In this document: piece by piece, positions 11,160-23,142 of the stretch
How the letters are laid out: each line of letters starts with the position of its first letter
How positions within the stretch are numbered: the first letter of the stretch is position 1
From: Okapia johnstoni
Taxonomy: Eukaryota > Chordata > Mammalia > Artiodactyla > Giraffidae
Assembly: GCA_024291935.2 (NCBI GenBank)
Contig: CM044311.1
Span: forward strand, 20,793,001 to 20,857,000
Reading direction: 5' to 3'
DNA: 64,000 bases
Notes under the pieces: generated by a model
Told to the model about the DNA's origin: nothing
The model's input: the letters and a program-made list of their open reading frames with translations, nothing else
The model's database searches: none
Position numbers and translations under genes: made by a program

Positions 11160-11380
11160 GTATCAGAGGTAGGCAATCTGAAGGCCTCAGGCTAAAACCA
11201 GTCTGTCACCTGTTTTTATAAATAAAGTGTTATTAGAACACAGTCATGTGTAATTTTTCACACAAGGTTTATGGCAACTTTTGTATGACAATAGAATTGA
11301 GTGTTTGGGACAGAGATTGTGATATTAGCAAATACAAAAATATTACTATCTGTCTCTTTACAGAAAAAAGTTTCTTAACC
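11160..11380 (-). mobile_element. hAT-type DNA transposon remnant (MER58-like)
   Basis: Ends resemble the mammalian hAT/Charlie family that starts CAGGGGTCAGCAAACT: GAGGTAGGCAATCTGAAGGC on the left and TTTACAGAAAAAAGTTTCTT on the right (reverse complement of the other terminus), with CCTGTTTTTATAAATAAAGT between. Non-autonomous, no coding capacity. Confidence 0.65.
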
Positions 11381-12330
11381 ATTACATTTATAAATAATTT
11401 CCATTCTCCACCATGTTTTTTCAAATAGGTAGAAGTACCTATTATTATAGCATTCGATATTGTCATCACTGAACTGAAGTCAGATTTTAGTAACTTGTGG
11501 GAACCAAGATTTATACTGGATCAGAGAATGTAGTTTTGTCATCAAAAATTTCACATGAAAAATTTTGACTATGTAAAAGAAAGTTTAAAATTTCTGAGTT
11601 GTTCCTTAGGAAGGTACCCTAAGAAAATCTGAAAATATTGAAACAAAATCCCACAGGGATTTTTATTCACTCAAAAGAGCTAGAGATCATGGGAAAATAA
11701 AAGGAAAGCAACTTGGATGTGGGGAATGTCACTTCAGAAATATATCATTTTATCTTTCAGAACTTATGCAGATAACTTTTGATGTTTAGTTCCATTAAAC
11801 AATTAAATATTTAATGAGAAAGAGCACTAATTGGTAGAAAATGTTCTTAATGATTGTTTCTTAACCAGTTAGTAATTGCATGAAAAAGTCATATAGTAGC
11901 GACTTAATGAGCAATACAAACTACTCTGCCAAAAATGGCATATTATTTTCATAGAATATATCTTGTAGCCACCCTCATTTTCCCCTTTGGTTTTGAAACC
12001 TTAGTAGAAAAAAGAACACTAAATATAGGTTGATGATTTGTATTATTTTTCTAAATCTGTTCAATTATTTGATTGTCAGTCACATATTCTCTAAGACTTC
12101 TGTTCTCATATATAGAATATAATTAGTTGTTTATTTCCCCAGTTACCCGAAAAGGAAATAACATGATCAATGAAGTGGAGTGAGAATCCTAGATGGGAAC
12201 TGGATTGAGTAGTCAACTTTCATTTAGTCTTAGAAAATCTATGCCATGATTAAACAAGTTTGCTTAACAAAAGAAGGGCACAATAAAACCATGTTCATTT
12301 CAAACTTGATTGTTTTCAATTTTGTGAAAA
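11381..12330. other. AT-rich sequence, nothing recognised
   Basis: About 0.95 kb with no gene or repeat family identified. Confidence 0.55.
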
Positions 12331-12548
12331 TTCGGTCAAATGAATTTTTTTTGAATTTTTCAGTCAAACAAATTATTTTAAGTTGAATATGCTTGTATCC
12401 ACTGTGTGGATCAAGGAATATAATTTTCCCAGCCATTTCCCAAAATTCAAAGTGAAAATTTTAATTTTCAGTCAAATGAATTATTATAAATTGAATATGT
12501 TTGCATCCACTGCGTGAATTAAGGAATATAATTTTCCCAGCCATTCCT
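12331..12548. repeat. Local tandem duplication, about 108-bp period
   Basis: Two imperfect copies of a non-repetitive unit: CAGTCAAACAAATTATTTTA near 12361 and CAGTCAAATGAATTATTATA near 12469, each followed by TTGAATATG, a (T/G)CATCCACTG-like block and the identical GGAATATAATTTTCCCAGCC. A third partial copy (GGTCAAATGAATT) precedes them. Confidence 0.85.
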
Positions 12549-12864
12549 GAAGACTCTCTTGGTGCTCCAAATCAAGTATAGTTTCCTTCGTCCCTCCAAT
12601 AGTTAATAATTATCCTAATATTTATAGCAGTTAATTCCTTGAATTTCTTCATGGTTTATCAAGACACCATACTTTAGCTTACTGTGTTATTTACTCTCTA
12701 CCCTCTTATTTTTTCTTCATAATTTCTCTATTTTAGAATCTGTGAAATTTGACTTAGAAGGTTTCCAAGAATCTGAATTAGGTTACTGCAAATCACAGTG
12801 CAACTTAACGTGTCAGACGAACACTGGATAAGGTCTTTAAATAATAACAGACCTTTTAACAAGA

Positions 12865-12987
12865 GGCACTGGAGAAGGAAATGGCAAGCCACTCCAGCAT
12901 GCTTGCCTGGAAAATTCCATGAACAGAGGAGCCTGAAGGGCTACAGTCCAGGGGGTCGCAAAAGAGTCGGACACGACTTAGCGACTA
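12865..12987 (+). mobile_element. Bov-A SINE 3' part (headless)
   Basis: Starts in the body at GGCACTGGAGAAGG and runs to GTCGGACACGACTTAGCGAC. Short AACAAGA direct repeats (12858-12864 and 12988-12994) flank it, consistent with a truncated insertion rather than a deletion. Confidence 0.85.
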
Positions 12988-13000
12988 AACAAGAACAATA

Positions 13001-13915
13001 GGAGACACAGGATATTGCCTTCTGGCTTTCACTTTTGGTTGTTGCTGTTCCAGCCATTTATGCCCAATTTTTCATTTCTTCTTCCACTGGAGGTTAAAAA
13101 ATGGTTACAATATAATTCTAGCATTTAACTCTCAACTGAAATAATTTTGCAAAGTAACGTTACCTCTCATCGACTGTTGGTTACCCAATGGTACGGTTTG
13201 TATAGGAAAGGTGGGGCAATCACCTGGCTCTTTTTCTGTTATTTACTCAGTTTTTAAAAAATTAACTCTTATTTATGATGAGTTTCAATCCATTACACGT
13301 CTTAGCCATATTAAATCCTAAATTGTCCCGTCTTGAATTGACAAGTGGAAGCCTCAGCAGGTTGGACCTTGGATCCTCAGGACATGACCCTAGCGGTCCT
13401 TAACAGCTATCTTGCTCTCTGATAATTCAGGAGAGTTCATGCTCATCTTGTATATTTTCTCCCCTAGACATAGTATCACTTCTCTCTCCAAGAAACCCAT
13501 TTGTTTTTTAATTGGACAGTACTACAGTGAGAGAATCAATCATTTTCTCTAAGCTTTCTCATAGGATTTAGGATCAATAGATATATATAAATTTATATAC
13601 ATAAAATGTCTTGTGAGACATACTAATGCTTCCATTCCAATCAAAGATTATGGAAATGTTATATGACTTCATCTATACCACTTTTGTGTCACATTTCATA
13701 CACACTGATAATTCTGGTTTTCAATGCCATGAGAAATGACAGAGTGAGAATTATCCCATGTTTATGTACATGCATTATTTCACATGGTAGTGAATTTCAA
13801 TATTTCACGTGATAGCTGCCTCCAAATATCAAAACTGATACTCCCATCTCCAACTATGATTACTAGCAAGAGACTTGTTATTGGCGGTGGTTTGTTTTTC
13901 ATTTTCTCTATTCTC
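13001..13915. other. AT-rich sequence, nothing recognised
   Basis: About 0.9 kb without recognisable gene or repeat family. Confidence 0.55.
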
Positions 13916-14031
13916 TAATTTTTATCATTTCTTTCTTTCTTTTTTCCTGGTGAGTCTGACTATATTCACAGTATTGATCTTTTCAATGAACGAGCTTTTT
14001 TGTTTTATTGATTTTATTTATTTATTTATAG
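13916..14031 (-). mobile_element. L1 ORF2 fragment, antisense (probable)
   Basis: The plus strand reads GGTGAGTCTGACTATATTCA then GATCTTTTCAATGAACGAGC, matching the antisense of L1 ORF2 just before the reverse transcriptase. Small and diverged. Confidence 0.6.
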
Positions 14032-14785
14032 GGTTAAGTGGTCTAAGTATGTCTATAAGGTCAGTGCAGCATTTTTCAGGTTCTTCTATCAGCTTTGGTG
14101 ACTTTTTTTTTCTGTTTTGCTTGGCTTTCTAAATTTCATTCTTCAGGTGTCAAATCAATCATAATTTTCTCACCAAAGTCTTCCACACTATTTATAGAAA
14201 AAAGTGGAAGGAACTGCATTTCATGCCATGCCAGTGTTGATATAAACTTAAGAAGAAGAAAGAAAGATCATGCAGAATCATAATTAATGTAGAATATAAA
14301 CATGATATAAACATGGGTTATTCTATCTCATTGGCAGGAACTTTTCCCATGATCCAGACGTCACATCACTTTCATTGCTGTCACTTTCAAAAGTACTACA
14401 GGTTATTTCCTGTTATAGTTTTATTTCATACAATCCACAATTTTAATATTTATACCAGTATTAGACTTTTAAGTTCAACTATTTAATTTTACATTGTTTT
14501 ATCTTGATCATTTTCCTAAGCAAGATTCTAGTGGATGATATTTACATGTAAAATTATAGAATGGCAGAGGATTTTTTTAAATTTATTTTCATGAAAGGAT
14601 CAATTTAACCTGCAAAATTAATGAGAATGTATATGTATCCTTATTTAATGAATCTGGAAAGATGGATATATTATGATTTAGCAAACATATGTAAGAGTTT
14701 AGGTCAGAAGAGAGGGTAAATTAAATATTTTATGAGTACAGGCTCTGTTACATATATCTTCCATTCTGCTGCTGTATGTAGTGCA
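14032..14785. other. AT-rich sequence, nothing recognised
   Basis: No gene or clear repeat. Frames here are short and hydrophobic from T-rich composition. Confidence 0.55.
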
Positions 14786-15020
14786 AATATCAGGGGTAAG
14801 CAAACTGCAGGGCCAAATCTAGCTACACGCCTGTTTTTGTAAATAGTTTTATTAAAAATCAACAATGTTATTTTGTTCACCCATTGTTTACAGTTGCTTA
14901 CATATTACAGTATTACAGGGTCACAGTTGGGCAATTGTGACAGACATCTATGTAGCCCAAAAGACCAAAATATGTATATTATATATGGCCTTCTACAGAA
15001 AAAAGTTTGTCTTACTCTGA
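14786..15020 (-). mobile_element. hAT-type DNA transposon remnant (MER58-like), second copy
   Basis: Better preserved than the copy near 11.2 kb: CAGGGGTAAGCAAACTGCAG terminus, GGGCCAAATCTAGCTACACG, CCTGTTTTTGTAAATAG, and the reverse-complement terminus CTACAGAAAAAAGTTTGTCT. Non-coding. Confidence 0.72.
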
Positions 15021-15082
15021 TCTATATCATCAATACTATTATCATCATCAATATCATTATCTATATCTAATTATATGTAATC

Positions 15083-15167
15083 AATTTACATGTATATATA
15101 TATGTATATGTACATACATGTGTAGGCATCAGTATATATATGCCTGATATGTGTGTGCATGTGTGTA

Positions 15168-15214
<47 letters not shown>

Positions 15215-15226
15215 GTATATATGTCT
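15083..15226. repeat. Compound TA/GT/CATG microsatellite
   Basis: Alternating TATA, GTGT and GTAT runs. Pure purine-pyrimidine alternation over long stretches. Confidence 0.9.
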
Positions 15227-15239
15227 CCAAATATATATT

Positions 15240-15726
15240 CTTAACATATACATTAAAATTTATAATTTTTTACATATAAAGGTTCTTGATGACCTCCAAG
15301 TAAAAAAAATATTCCCCCGAGTAAGAAAGATAGAAGCAAGACAGAACATGATAAAAGTAGAACAAGAATAAAAATAACTAGAAGGAACAATACTTTGAAT
15401 TTGTTTAAGCCCTTCAATTTTGGTACAAGTTGGTTTTGAAGCCTGAGTATATATGAAAATAATGATCAAATTTGGTCTACGTTGTTCTTCTTTTTAGAAT
15501 ATATGATAAAGCAAATTCATGAGAACAAAGAAATAGTTCCTATTTTCTTATGTAGATTTAAAGAAAGCAGTCTAGTAGAACTTAAGGCAATAATCTGTTT
15601 AAAAACTTCATTTTAAATACAGAATGCACCATAAAATAAAGCAAGATTTCTGAGAGTCTTAACAATAAAAAATGTACAATAAATTGTTCACTTTATATAT
15701 TAGAATGAATCTATGTTAATACAAAA
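15240..15726. other. AT-rich sequence, nothing recognised
   Basis: No gene or repeat family recognised. Confidence 0.5.
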
Positions 15727-15930
15727 GTGTTAGTTGCTCAGTCATGTCTGAATCTTTGTGACTGCATGGACTGTAGCCCCCCTGGCTTTTCTGTCCATGG
15801 AAATCTCCAGGCAAGAATATTGGAGTCTGTTGTCATTTTCTTCTCCAGTGGATCTTCCTAACTCAGAGATCGAACCTGGATCTCCCGCATTGCAGGCAGA
15901 TTCTTGACCTTCAGAGTCACCAGAGAACCC
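15727..15930 (-). mobile_element. Bov-tA-type SINE
   Basis: Minus-strand unit with head at the 15930 end and a B-box region visible as GATCGAACCTGGATCTCC on the plus strand; body and TGACTGAGCAACTAACAC-like tail near 15727. Confidence 0.9.
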
Positions 15931-16979
15931 ATGGTATTTCAAGAAGACATGTAATTGAATTGTAAAATGAACATTGATTTTAGAAAGGAAAACATTTGGA
16001 ATAGACTATTTAAATGAAATAAGTACACACATATATATATACACACACATTTTTCTGATGATTTTTTTCATTTTTATTTTTACATGCCTAAATGGTGATG
16101 TCAGTAAAAAATTCCCTAAAATCTAATATGAGGGATCTGCATGAATGATTTTAGAAACATTTTTCTCAAACATTTCAAAATGTGTTCATTTAACTTACTG
16201 TTTTTGTCCTTATGTTTGTAGAGACAAGTGATATTGGCTCATTTAGCCCAAGGAAATGTTAAGACGTAGAGAAGCTGCAGAAGTGAAAATAATGTAAGAA
16301 ATAAGGGCTCCTGACAGATAGTGCCATTTTCTTTCATTGAATGAAAAGCAATGTACTTATAATAATTTTGTATTCAGTTTCTTTATCCTATACATTAATA
16401 TAATTTTTTATCATGTTGCTTTCTCATTAATTACAGTTGACTCTGTGATGTGAGTATTGTAAATATTTGATATTTATTTTCTCAATATTGTACTGGATAA
16501 TACATCTACTTAATAATATAGCAAGTAATAAATATGGTTTGCATTATTTCATGTAAAGTTAGTAGGTTTTATAAACTTAATGGTAGTTTTTAAGTAAATG
16601 TACAAAGACATCATAAAATGGAAAGAATACAATTTTTTCCCTAGAAACTCGACTTATCACTATTAATATTAAAGACATTTCTCTAGTGTAAAAAAAAAAT
16701 TGTGTACTAGTAATTCTGAAGGGGAATTCTTTTTGAGCATATTGCTTCACTGATTGAGAATTTCAGCAACTATTTCACTATTGTTTTAATTTTATGTGGT
16801 CAATTTGGCAGGGCAACTATGTTCATCATTCTGACCTACAATGTTACACGGTTCTCTGAAGGTCAGTTTTCAGAAGTGAGAAACACAATTCAGAGTAACA
16901 CGTAATGTACTACATACAGAAATATTTTGTCTTATAATCTCTACTGGTCTTTGTGATACCTGTTATCCTTCACTTCCTT
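15931..16979. other. AT-rich sequence, nothing recognised
   Basis: About 1 kb with a small TA/CA run near 16026-16050 and no gene or repeat family identified. Confidence 0.55.
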
Positions 16980-17407
16980 TTCTTAAATTATTTTTACATT
17001 TTTACTGGAGTATAGTTGATTTACAATGATGCATAAGTTTATTCTTTTCCCATATAGGCATTACAAAGTACTGAGTAGAATTCCCTTTGCCACAGGGTAG
17101 TTCTTTATTAGTTATCTGTTTTATATATAGCTGTATGTATATATCAATCTCAATCTTCCAATGTATCCCTCCCCTGCCCTTACCCTCTTGTTACCATAAG
17201 TTCTTTTCTAGATCTGTAACTCTCTTTCTGTTTTGCAGATAAGTTCATTTTCACCTGGTTTTTTTGTTTGTTTTAGATTCCACATGTAAGCAGTATCCTA
17301 AGACACTGTCGTCTTTTTCTGTATGACTTACTTCACTCAGTGTGACAATCTCTATGTTTATCCATGTCATTGCAAATGGCATTATGTCAATCTTTTTTAT
17401 GACTGAA
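16980..17407 (-). mobile_element. L1 3' end of a twin-primed insertion
   Basis: Antisense L1 3' region: ACTGGAGTATAGTTGATTTA near the tail, then CTGAGTAGAATTCCC, GGAATCTAAAACAAAC (as reverse complement of GATTCCACATG context) and ATTGCAAATGGCATTATGTC close to the ORF2 stop. Oriented minus, with its 3' terminus at the left. It joins a piece of the same L1 in reverse orientation on its right. Confidence 0.82.
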
Positions 17408-18026
17408 CATGGGAGACCATAAAAAAACAGAAAGGCCACCCTCAGAATGAAAGAAAATATTTGCAAACGAAGCAACCAACAAGAGATTAATCTCCAAAAT
17501 ACACAATCAGCACATGCAACTCAACATCAAAAAAACAAGCAACCCAATCAGAAAAAAAAAAAATGGACGGAAGATCTAAATAGACATTTCTCCAAAGAAG
17601 ACATACACGTGGCTAAAAAGTACATGGAAAGATGCTTAACATGATTCATTATTAGAAAAATGCAAATCAAAACTTCAGTGAGGTATCATCTCACACAGGT
17701 CAGAAAGGCCATCATCAAAAAATCTATAAACGATACTTGCTGGAGAAGGTGTGGAGAAAACGGAACCCTCCTACACTGTTGACGGAAATGTAAATTGATA
17801 CAGCCACTATGAAGAACAGTATGGATGTTCCTTAAAAACTTAAAAACAGAGCTACCATATGATCTAGCAATCCCACTTCTGTGCATATATCCAGAGAAAA
17901 CTATACTTTGAAAAGATACATGCACTTCAGTATTCATTGCAGCACTATTTACAACATCCAGGACATGGAAGCCGCCTAAACACCCATCGACAGAGGAATG
18001 GATAAAGAAAATGTCATACGTATATA
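17408..18026 (+). mobile_element. Inverted 5' part of the same L1
   Basis: Sense L1 ORF2 end: AAAGAAAATATTTGCAAACG, GGACGGAAGATCTAAATAGA, GACATTTCTCCAAAGAAGAC, GCAGCACTATTTACAACATC, up to GGATAAAGAAAATGTCATAC. In L1 coordinates this is just upstream of where the neighbouring minus-strand piece begins, so the two form one 5'-inverted insertion missing only a few bases at the junction. Confidence 0.8.
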
Positions 18027-18409
18027 CCCTTTACTTTTTTAGATACAAGGGCTATGTTTTCATCCATCCACCTTTTTATCAATTCTTCTCTTGCTTGCTT
18101 ACTGTCACATTCACACGCTCTATAAACAACAATGACAAAAGGAAACAAGTCATTTAGAAACATGAGGCAATTATTTCAAGGCTACCAAGACTTTGGTTTC
18201 AAACAGATAATCATCGATGATTAGAAATTATGTTTATGGGCAATAATTTATTTTACTGGAAGCAAAAACAAAACAAAATAAAACTGTTCCTAGACTTAAG
18301 GGAGCATGATCTAATTTTTTATTTTATCATTTGATCAATCTTTAAGGAAACAGCAAAAGTAATAGCAATAAATAATCAATAAATAGTAATCATAGACATC
18401 ATTTAATTC
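18027..18409. other. AT-rich sequence, nothing recognised
   Basis: No gene or repeat recognised. The left edge may hold a decayed target-site duplication of the L1 (CTTTACTTTTTTAG here against CTTCACTTCC at about 16970). Confidence 0.5.
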
Positions 18410-18585
18410 AGCTCTGCTTCTCTACCAGATTCTTCTAAGCCCCATCCATTCATTGTCTTTGTGAAGTATCTGTTCTTAGTATGCCCGTTTTACCAAAGAG
18501 GAAGCCAAGCCCTTGAGAAGTCAATCATCTTGCTGGAGGTCATACTATCAGTAAAAGGGCAAGTCACAATTCCAAAATAGGTAAT
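18410..18585 (+). mobile_element. MIR SINE remnant
   Basis: Block order of a MIR: CTTCTAAGCCCCATCC, then TGCCCGTTTTACCAAAGAGG (MIR CCCCATTTTACAGATGAGG), CTTGCTGGAGGTCATACTAT and AAGGGCAAGTCACAATTCC. Ancient mammalian tRNA-derived SINE. Confidence 0.7.
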
Positions 18586-20009
18586 CAGGTTCTGTAGAAG
18601 ATACATAGCTTCTCCCAAAGAAAATGTCCTTTTTTGAAAATTAAGTATTCACTATCATGGTGCAATAAATATGCAAATTGCACTAAAAATCACAGGTATT
18701 AGAAGCTAAGTTTCTATTCCTTAATTTGCCTTAATAAATAAACAAAAAACACTACAACAGTCACAAGCTGGACATTTAAATTATTTTGGAAGTAATTCAT
18801 GGCTACTAGGGAGGAAGTGTGGACTAATTTTGACCTCATAGGAAGTTATCTACTTCTGTTCAGCAGATATTCACAGTAAGTTATGCAACAAGTAAGACAT
18901 ACAACTGCTAAAGCTTGCAGAATGTTCAACGTGTGTCAAACACCCTGCTTTAACTGCATGAACTCATTATGTTCATCTATGTAGTCAAAATTTGGGTTTT
19001 CTATATCACAATGTTATTCAAAACAGTCAAACATAAAGATATATGATTATTATATATTCAAAACATAATTTGAAACTCCTCTTCTAATTCACTTCCTCCC
19101 ATCAAACACATCTTCAAGCATTTAGAAGTGGTCATTCAGTAAAATCTTATTCTCGAAGTAAAATAACTAACTGGACAGTTTCCTTGTGAGGTTTTGTGAA
19201 TTTATTGTTTATTGAAAGCACAAGACTACATTGTTTCAGTATATGAAAACTGCAACATTTTCAATTCTGTCATTGTTTTATCAAGCAGATGCACTCTTTC
19301 ATAAGACATTAAAAACAACACATTCTGATGTATGTTACACCTATGAGAAAATATTTTGGAGTATTCAAAAAGGAAGGATTTTTATTACGAATGTTTGCAT
19401 ATTTCAAACTTGGACTCAATGGTGGCAAAAGATAATTTATAGCTAGTATGACAATATTATACTGTCTACACTTTTTCCTGCCAAAATTCAGGTCATTCAC
19501 AATAGCAAGGTATGTATTTCATGGGACATTAATCATGCAATCAGCTGATGCAGGATATTAAAAACGGCCTTGCTAAAGGAGACGAGTGATTGGAAAATTT
19601 CTTAAGAAAACTCAATTATAGATAAAACAGTTCATTTACTTCAGCTGGGTTGATATCATTGACCCTATGGGCAATAACATGAGAGAATGCCAGAAATCAA
19701 AATGGATGGAGACTGGGTCCCTGACACAATCAAGTTACCAGATCAGCTATATTATTAGGTGAGGGACAAACTTATCACAAGTTTAAAGCATTGTGACTTC
19801 AGGTCTCTCTTATAGCAGCTTCACTTATTCCCAATCATTCATTACATCACATTAACAAATGCTAACCTCTCAGTCATTAAATATGAAAACCTGCATAACA
19901 ATTGGTACATTTTATAAGCTATAGCTTTTCACTACTTTCATTAATCATTTCTATATTTCAGTTTATCTATCTATCCTCTGCCATGACTAAATATACCTAA
20001 ATACCTTGA
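18586..20009. other. AT-rich sequence, mostly unassigned
   Basis: A MIR-like scrap may lie near 18920-18985 (GTGTGTCAAACACCCTGCTT). Nothing else was recognised. Frames over 19231-19500 have no motif. Confidence 0.5.
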
Positions 20010-20212
20010 TTGTTGTTTTGTTTAGCTGCTAACTTGTGTCTGACTCTTTAGCGACCCCATGGACTGTAGCCTGCCAAGATTCTCTATCCATGGGATTTCC
20101 CAGGCAAGAATACTGGACTGGGTTGCTATTTCCTTCTCCAGAGGATCTTCCTGACCCATGGATTAAACCTGAATTGCAGGCAGATTCTTTACCACTGAGC
20201 CACCAGGGAAGC
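20010..20212 (-). mobile_element. Bov-tA-type SINE
   Basis: Minus-strand copy with a TTGTTGTTTTGTTTAG (AAACAAC-type) tail, complete body and head GCTTCCCTGGTGGCTCAGTG at the 20212 end. The B box is partly deleted. Confidence 0.9.
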
Positions 20213-21057
20213 TCAAATATATTGATAGTGTTCATTGAATTATTTAGTTTGTGCTTTTGATGTGTGTGAATTAAATTTTTTATTGATTTGTTAACCTATA
20301 GATAATTGTACAAAGAGAGAATTTTATGATCTCTAGATAGATCCTATTTTTCATACTATTCCAAATGTAACTATTTGAGAAAAATAGAATTTCATTAAGA
20401 AATGGCTTTGTGTTTTTGAATCCTAAGCCCAATTGCTAAAATTTTTAAACTAAATATTTTTATCACCAACTTTTCTTTAATAATGTTTTTTTCTCATTTA
20501 GCTATTGATGTTTCTGGGTTTGACACATTAAGTATTTTATGAGATGACATATTTGCTATTTTTTAAAAACTTATTATTATAAATTGAAGAAGCTGAGTTC
20601 CTTTATGTTTGACATATTTACTAAAGTACCTGGTACAAAATGTACCCAAACCTAGAGCCATAGTTTATGTAAATGCTCATGAATTTGTATTGTTTATTTA
20701 ATTGTCAATCCACTAATAATTTGTGCAATATCGTATGTATGTAGAGATTGAGTTGCTAATAAAAAAAAATGTAGCCTAAAAAAGAAAAAAGGCAAGAAAT
20801 GACTTTCTGTAAAGCAATTACAAAGCAAATTAAGCAAAATAAGGAAATTTGTCTGCTCTTGAAATTCAAAGTTCCGGTATGTAACACATAGTCCTCTGTG
20901 TATTAAATAATGAAATCCATGTGGTCAACCTCCTGCAGCTTTGGCTTCCACTAAGCATGGACCTAGGTTTGGTTTTCTGGTCCATTTCAATAGCTTGGTA
21001 GTGATGAGGAATGAAGTCTGAAAAGGACAAAAAGGGCTTGATTTATTTTGGAATAAG
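20213..21057. other. AT-rich sequence, nothing recognised
   Basis: No gene or repeat recognised in about 0.85 kb. Confidence 0.55.
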
Positions 21058-21270
21058 GGGCTTCCCAGGAGGCAGTTGTTAAGGAATCTGCCTGCTCCGT
21101 GCGGGAGACAGAAGAGACTCTGGTTTGATCCTTGGGGAGGGAAGCTACACTGGAGGAGTAAATAGCAACCCACTCCAATGTTCTTGCCTAGAAAATCCCA
21201 TGGACAGAGGAGCCCGGCGGGCTATGATGTATGGTGTCGCAAAGAGTTTGACACAACTGAACATTCACCA
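21058..21270 (+). mobile_element. Bov-tA-type SINE
   Basis: Head GGGCTTCCCAGGAGGCAGTT, a TTTGATCCTTGG B-box-like block, and the body through CGCAAAGAGTTTGACACAAC. Confidence 0.9.
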
Positions 21271-21518
21271 ATGTATGGAAGCTTACTTCAAAAGATCTAC
21301 TCCTGGCTTCTGTGTTCTGGAAGATCCAGAGGAAACAGTGAATCTATTTAGAAGGTCCCTGCAGTAAAAGAGATTCTATATAATGAAGGTGACCCCAGAG
21401 CAATAGTTGTGGATCTGACAAGATGTATCACACTGTGGGTGTGATGGAGTGCAAAACTAATTGTCTTGCTGTGCTGTACACATGTTCAACTTTCAGGACC
21501 ATACTCCCTCCAAAAAAA

Positions 21519-21985
21519 GTGAAAGTGAAAGTCACTCAGTCATGTCTGGCTCTTTGCGACTCCGTGGACTGTAGCCTGCCCGGCTCCTCTGTCCATAGAA
21601 TCTCCAGGCAAGAATACTGGAATGGGTAGCTGTTCCCTTCTCCAGGCTGCAGCTGCCAAGTCACTTCAGTCGTGTCCGACTCTGCGTGACTCCATAGACG
21701 GGAGCCCACCAGGCTCCTTTGTCCCTGGGGTTCTCCAGGCAAGAATACTGGAGTGGGTTGCCATTTCCTTCTCCAATGCATGCATGCATGCTAAGTCACT
21801 GCAGCCGTGTTCGACTCTGTGCGACCCTATGGACAGCAGCCCCCCAGGCTCCTTTGTCCCCAGGATTCTCCAGGCAAGACTACTGGAGTGGGTTGCCATT
21901 TCCTTCTCCACCCTTTTCCAGGGGATCTACTCAACCCAGGAATGGAACCCAGGTCTCCTGCATTGCATGAGGATTCTTTACCATC
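21519..21985 (-). mobile_element. Three-unit Bov-A/Bov-tA SINE array
   Basis: Three body units in the same orientation: about 21519-21646, 21647-21777 and 21778-21985. Each repeats the GTCCATAG/GTCCCTGG...TCCAGGCAAGA.TACTGGA block. Only the rightmost (5') unit still carries a tRNA-like head region (GAACCCAGGTCTCCTGCATT on plus). Unit junctions carry CTGCAGCTGC and ATGCATGCATGC, remnants of AGC/TGC-type linkers. Bov-A2 is normally a dimer. Confidence 0.85.
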
Positions 21986-23142
21986 TACAAAATCCTCTCC
22001 TAAACCTCTCTCTCATGATATAATCTTCTGAAAAGTTCAGGCATTGAAAGAAGTGAATAATACATTTTTTCAAATGTATGCTTCTTGGATTCTTGCAAAC
22101 TAAACCTCGCTGACATGGAATTTAGTTGTCTTCCCTGCTGACTTTTAGAAGATGGAGTGCTCAACCATAGAAAGATCAAAACACAAATTAGTATCCTAGA
22201 AAATATCTTAGAAGTTTTTCCTGTCCTATTCTTCTCTTAATACGTACATACATTTTTTTTCTTGAAATACATTTATATCTACCCCTGTATTCGGTGGTGC
22301 GAGATGAGAATAAGCATAGGCTAGGCTTAGCTTTATGTGGACATAAGCTGCTGAATGGATTATATGCATCCCAAGGAGGATTTTTATAGAATATTCTGTA
22401 AGAGTACAACAGGAACATAATACAATTTTTATTAGTGCACATTATGTGTGCACTAATATATGCAATACACATGTATACTAACATAAAATTTGCATATATA
22501 GATATTGAAAACAATTTAAATTAAGCTTTATCATATTTAAAAAAAGGAATATATGTTGTGTCTTTCACATATATTTATAGACATTACGTGTCATATTTTA
22601 TAAGCCAAATAATCTGGAGATGATTTTTATAATTAAGGACAAGGCTAAAAAAATGACTCTCATGATCTCTATTCCATATTCTATGGATGTTCTTGACAGT
22701 GCCCTAAGAAAATAAAATTAATAAAATTAAATAAATAAAAATAAGTAAGCACAGCTTGAAAGAAAGAAAGTTATCTGTCTCAGAGATGATATGAGTATCT
22801 ACTTAGAAAGTCACAAAAAATTTATAAATACAAGTATATACATATAAACACACTTCAATTCACAAGGCCATAGGATATAAGGCTAATATTAAAAAAACAA
22901 TTTTATTTTAATACACTAGTACTGAGTAGTTGTTAATCAAAAATAAAAATACAATATCACTTTTAGTTTGACTTCAAACTACACTAAACACTTTTTGGTA
23001 TAAATCTTCCAAATTATGCATAATGTCTATGTACTATAAGCCACAATACACTGATGAAATAAATCAAAGAAAATGGAAATAAATGATGGAGATATTTTGT
23101 TCATTGTTTAGAAGATGCTATGTTGTTATGATTCCAATTCTT
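21986..23142. other. AT-rich sequence, nothing recognised
   Basis: About 1.15 kb with a perfect inverted repeat (listed separately) and no gene. The 108-codon minus frame at 22188-22514 has no recognisable motif. Confidence 0.55.
22431..22457. repeat. Perfect 11-bp inverted repeat, 5-nt loop
   Basis: ATTAGTGCACA, loop TTATG, TGTGCACTAAT. Read directly from the sequence. Confidence 0.92.

Noticed and set aside
21622..22023. 133-codon plus-strand frame with internal repeats
   Set aside because: Reading through the three Bov-A units explains the repeats; not a repeat protein.
22188..22514. 108-codon minus-strand frame with Cys-rich start
   Set aside because: No motif or homologue recognised; AT-rich low-complexity composition.
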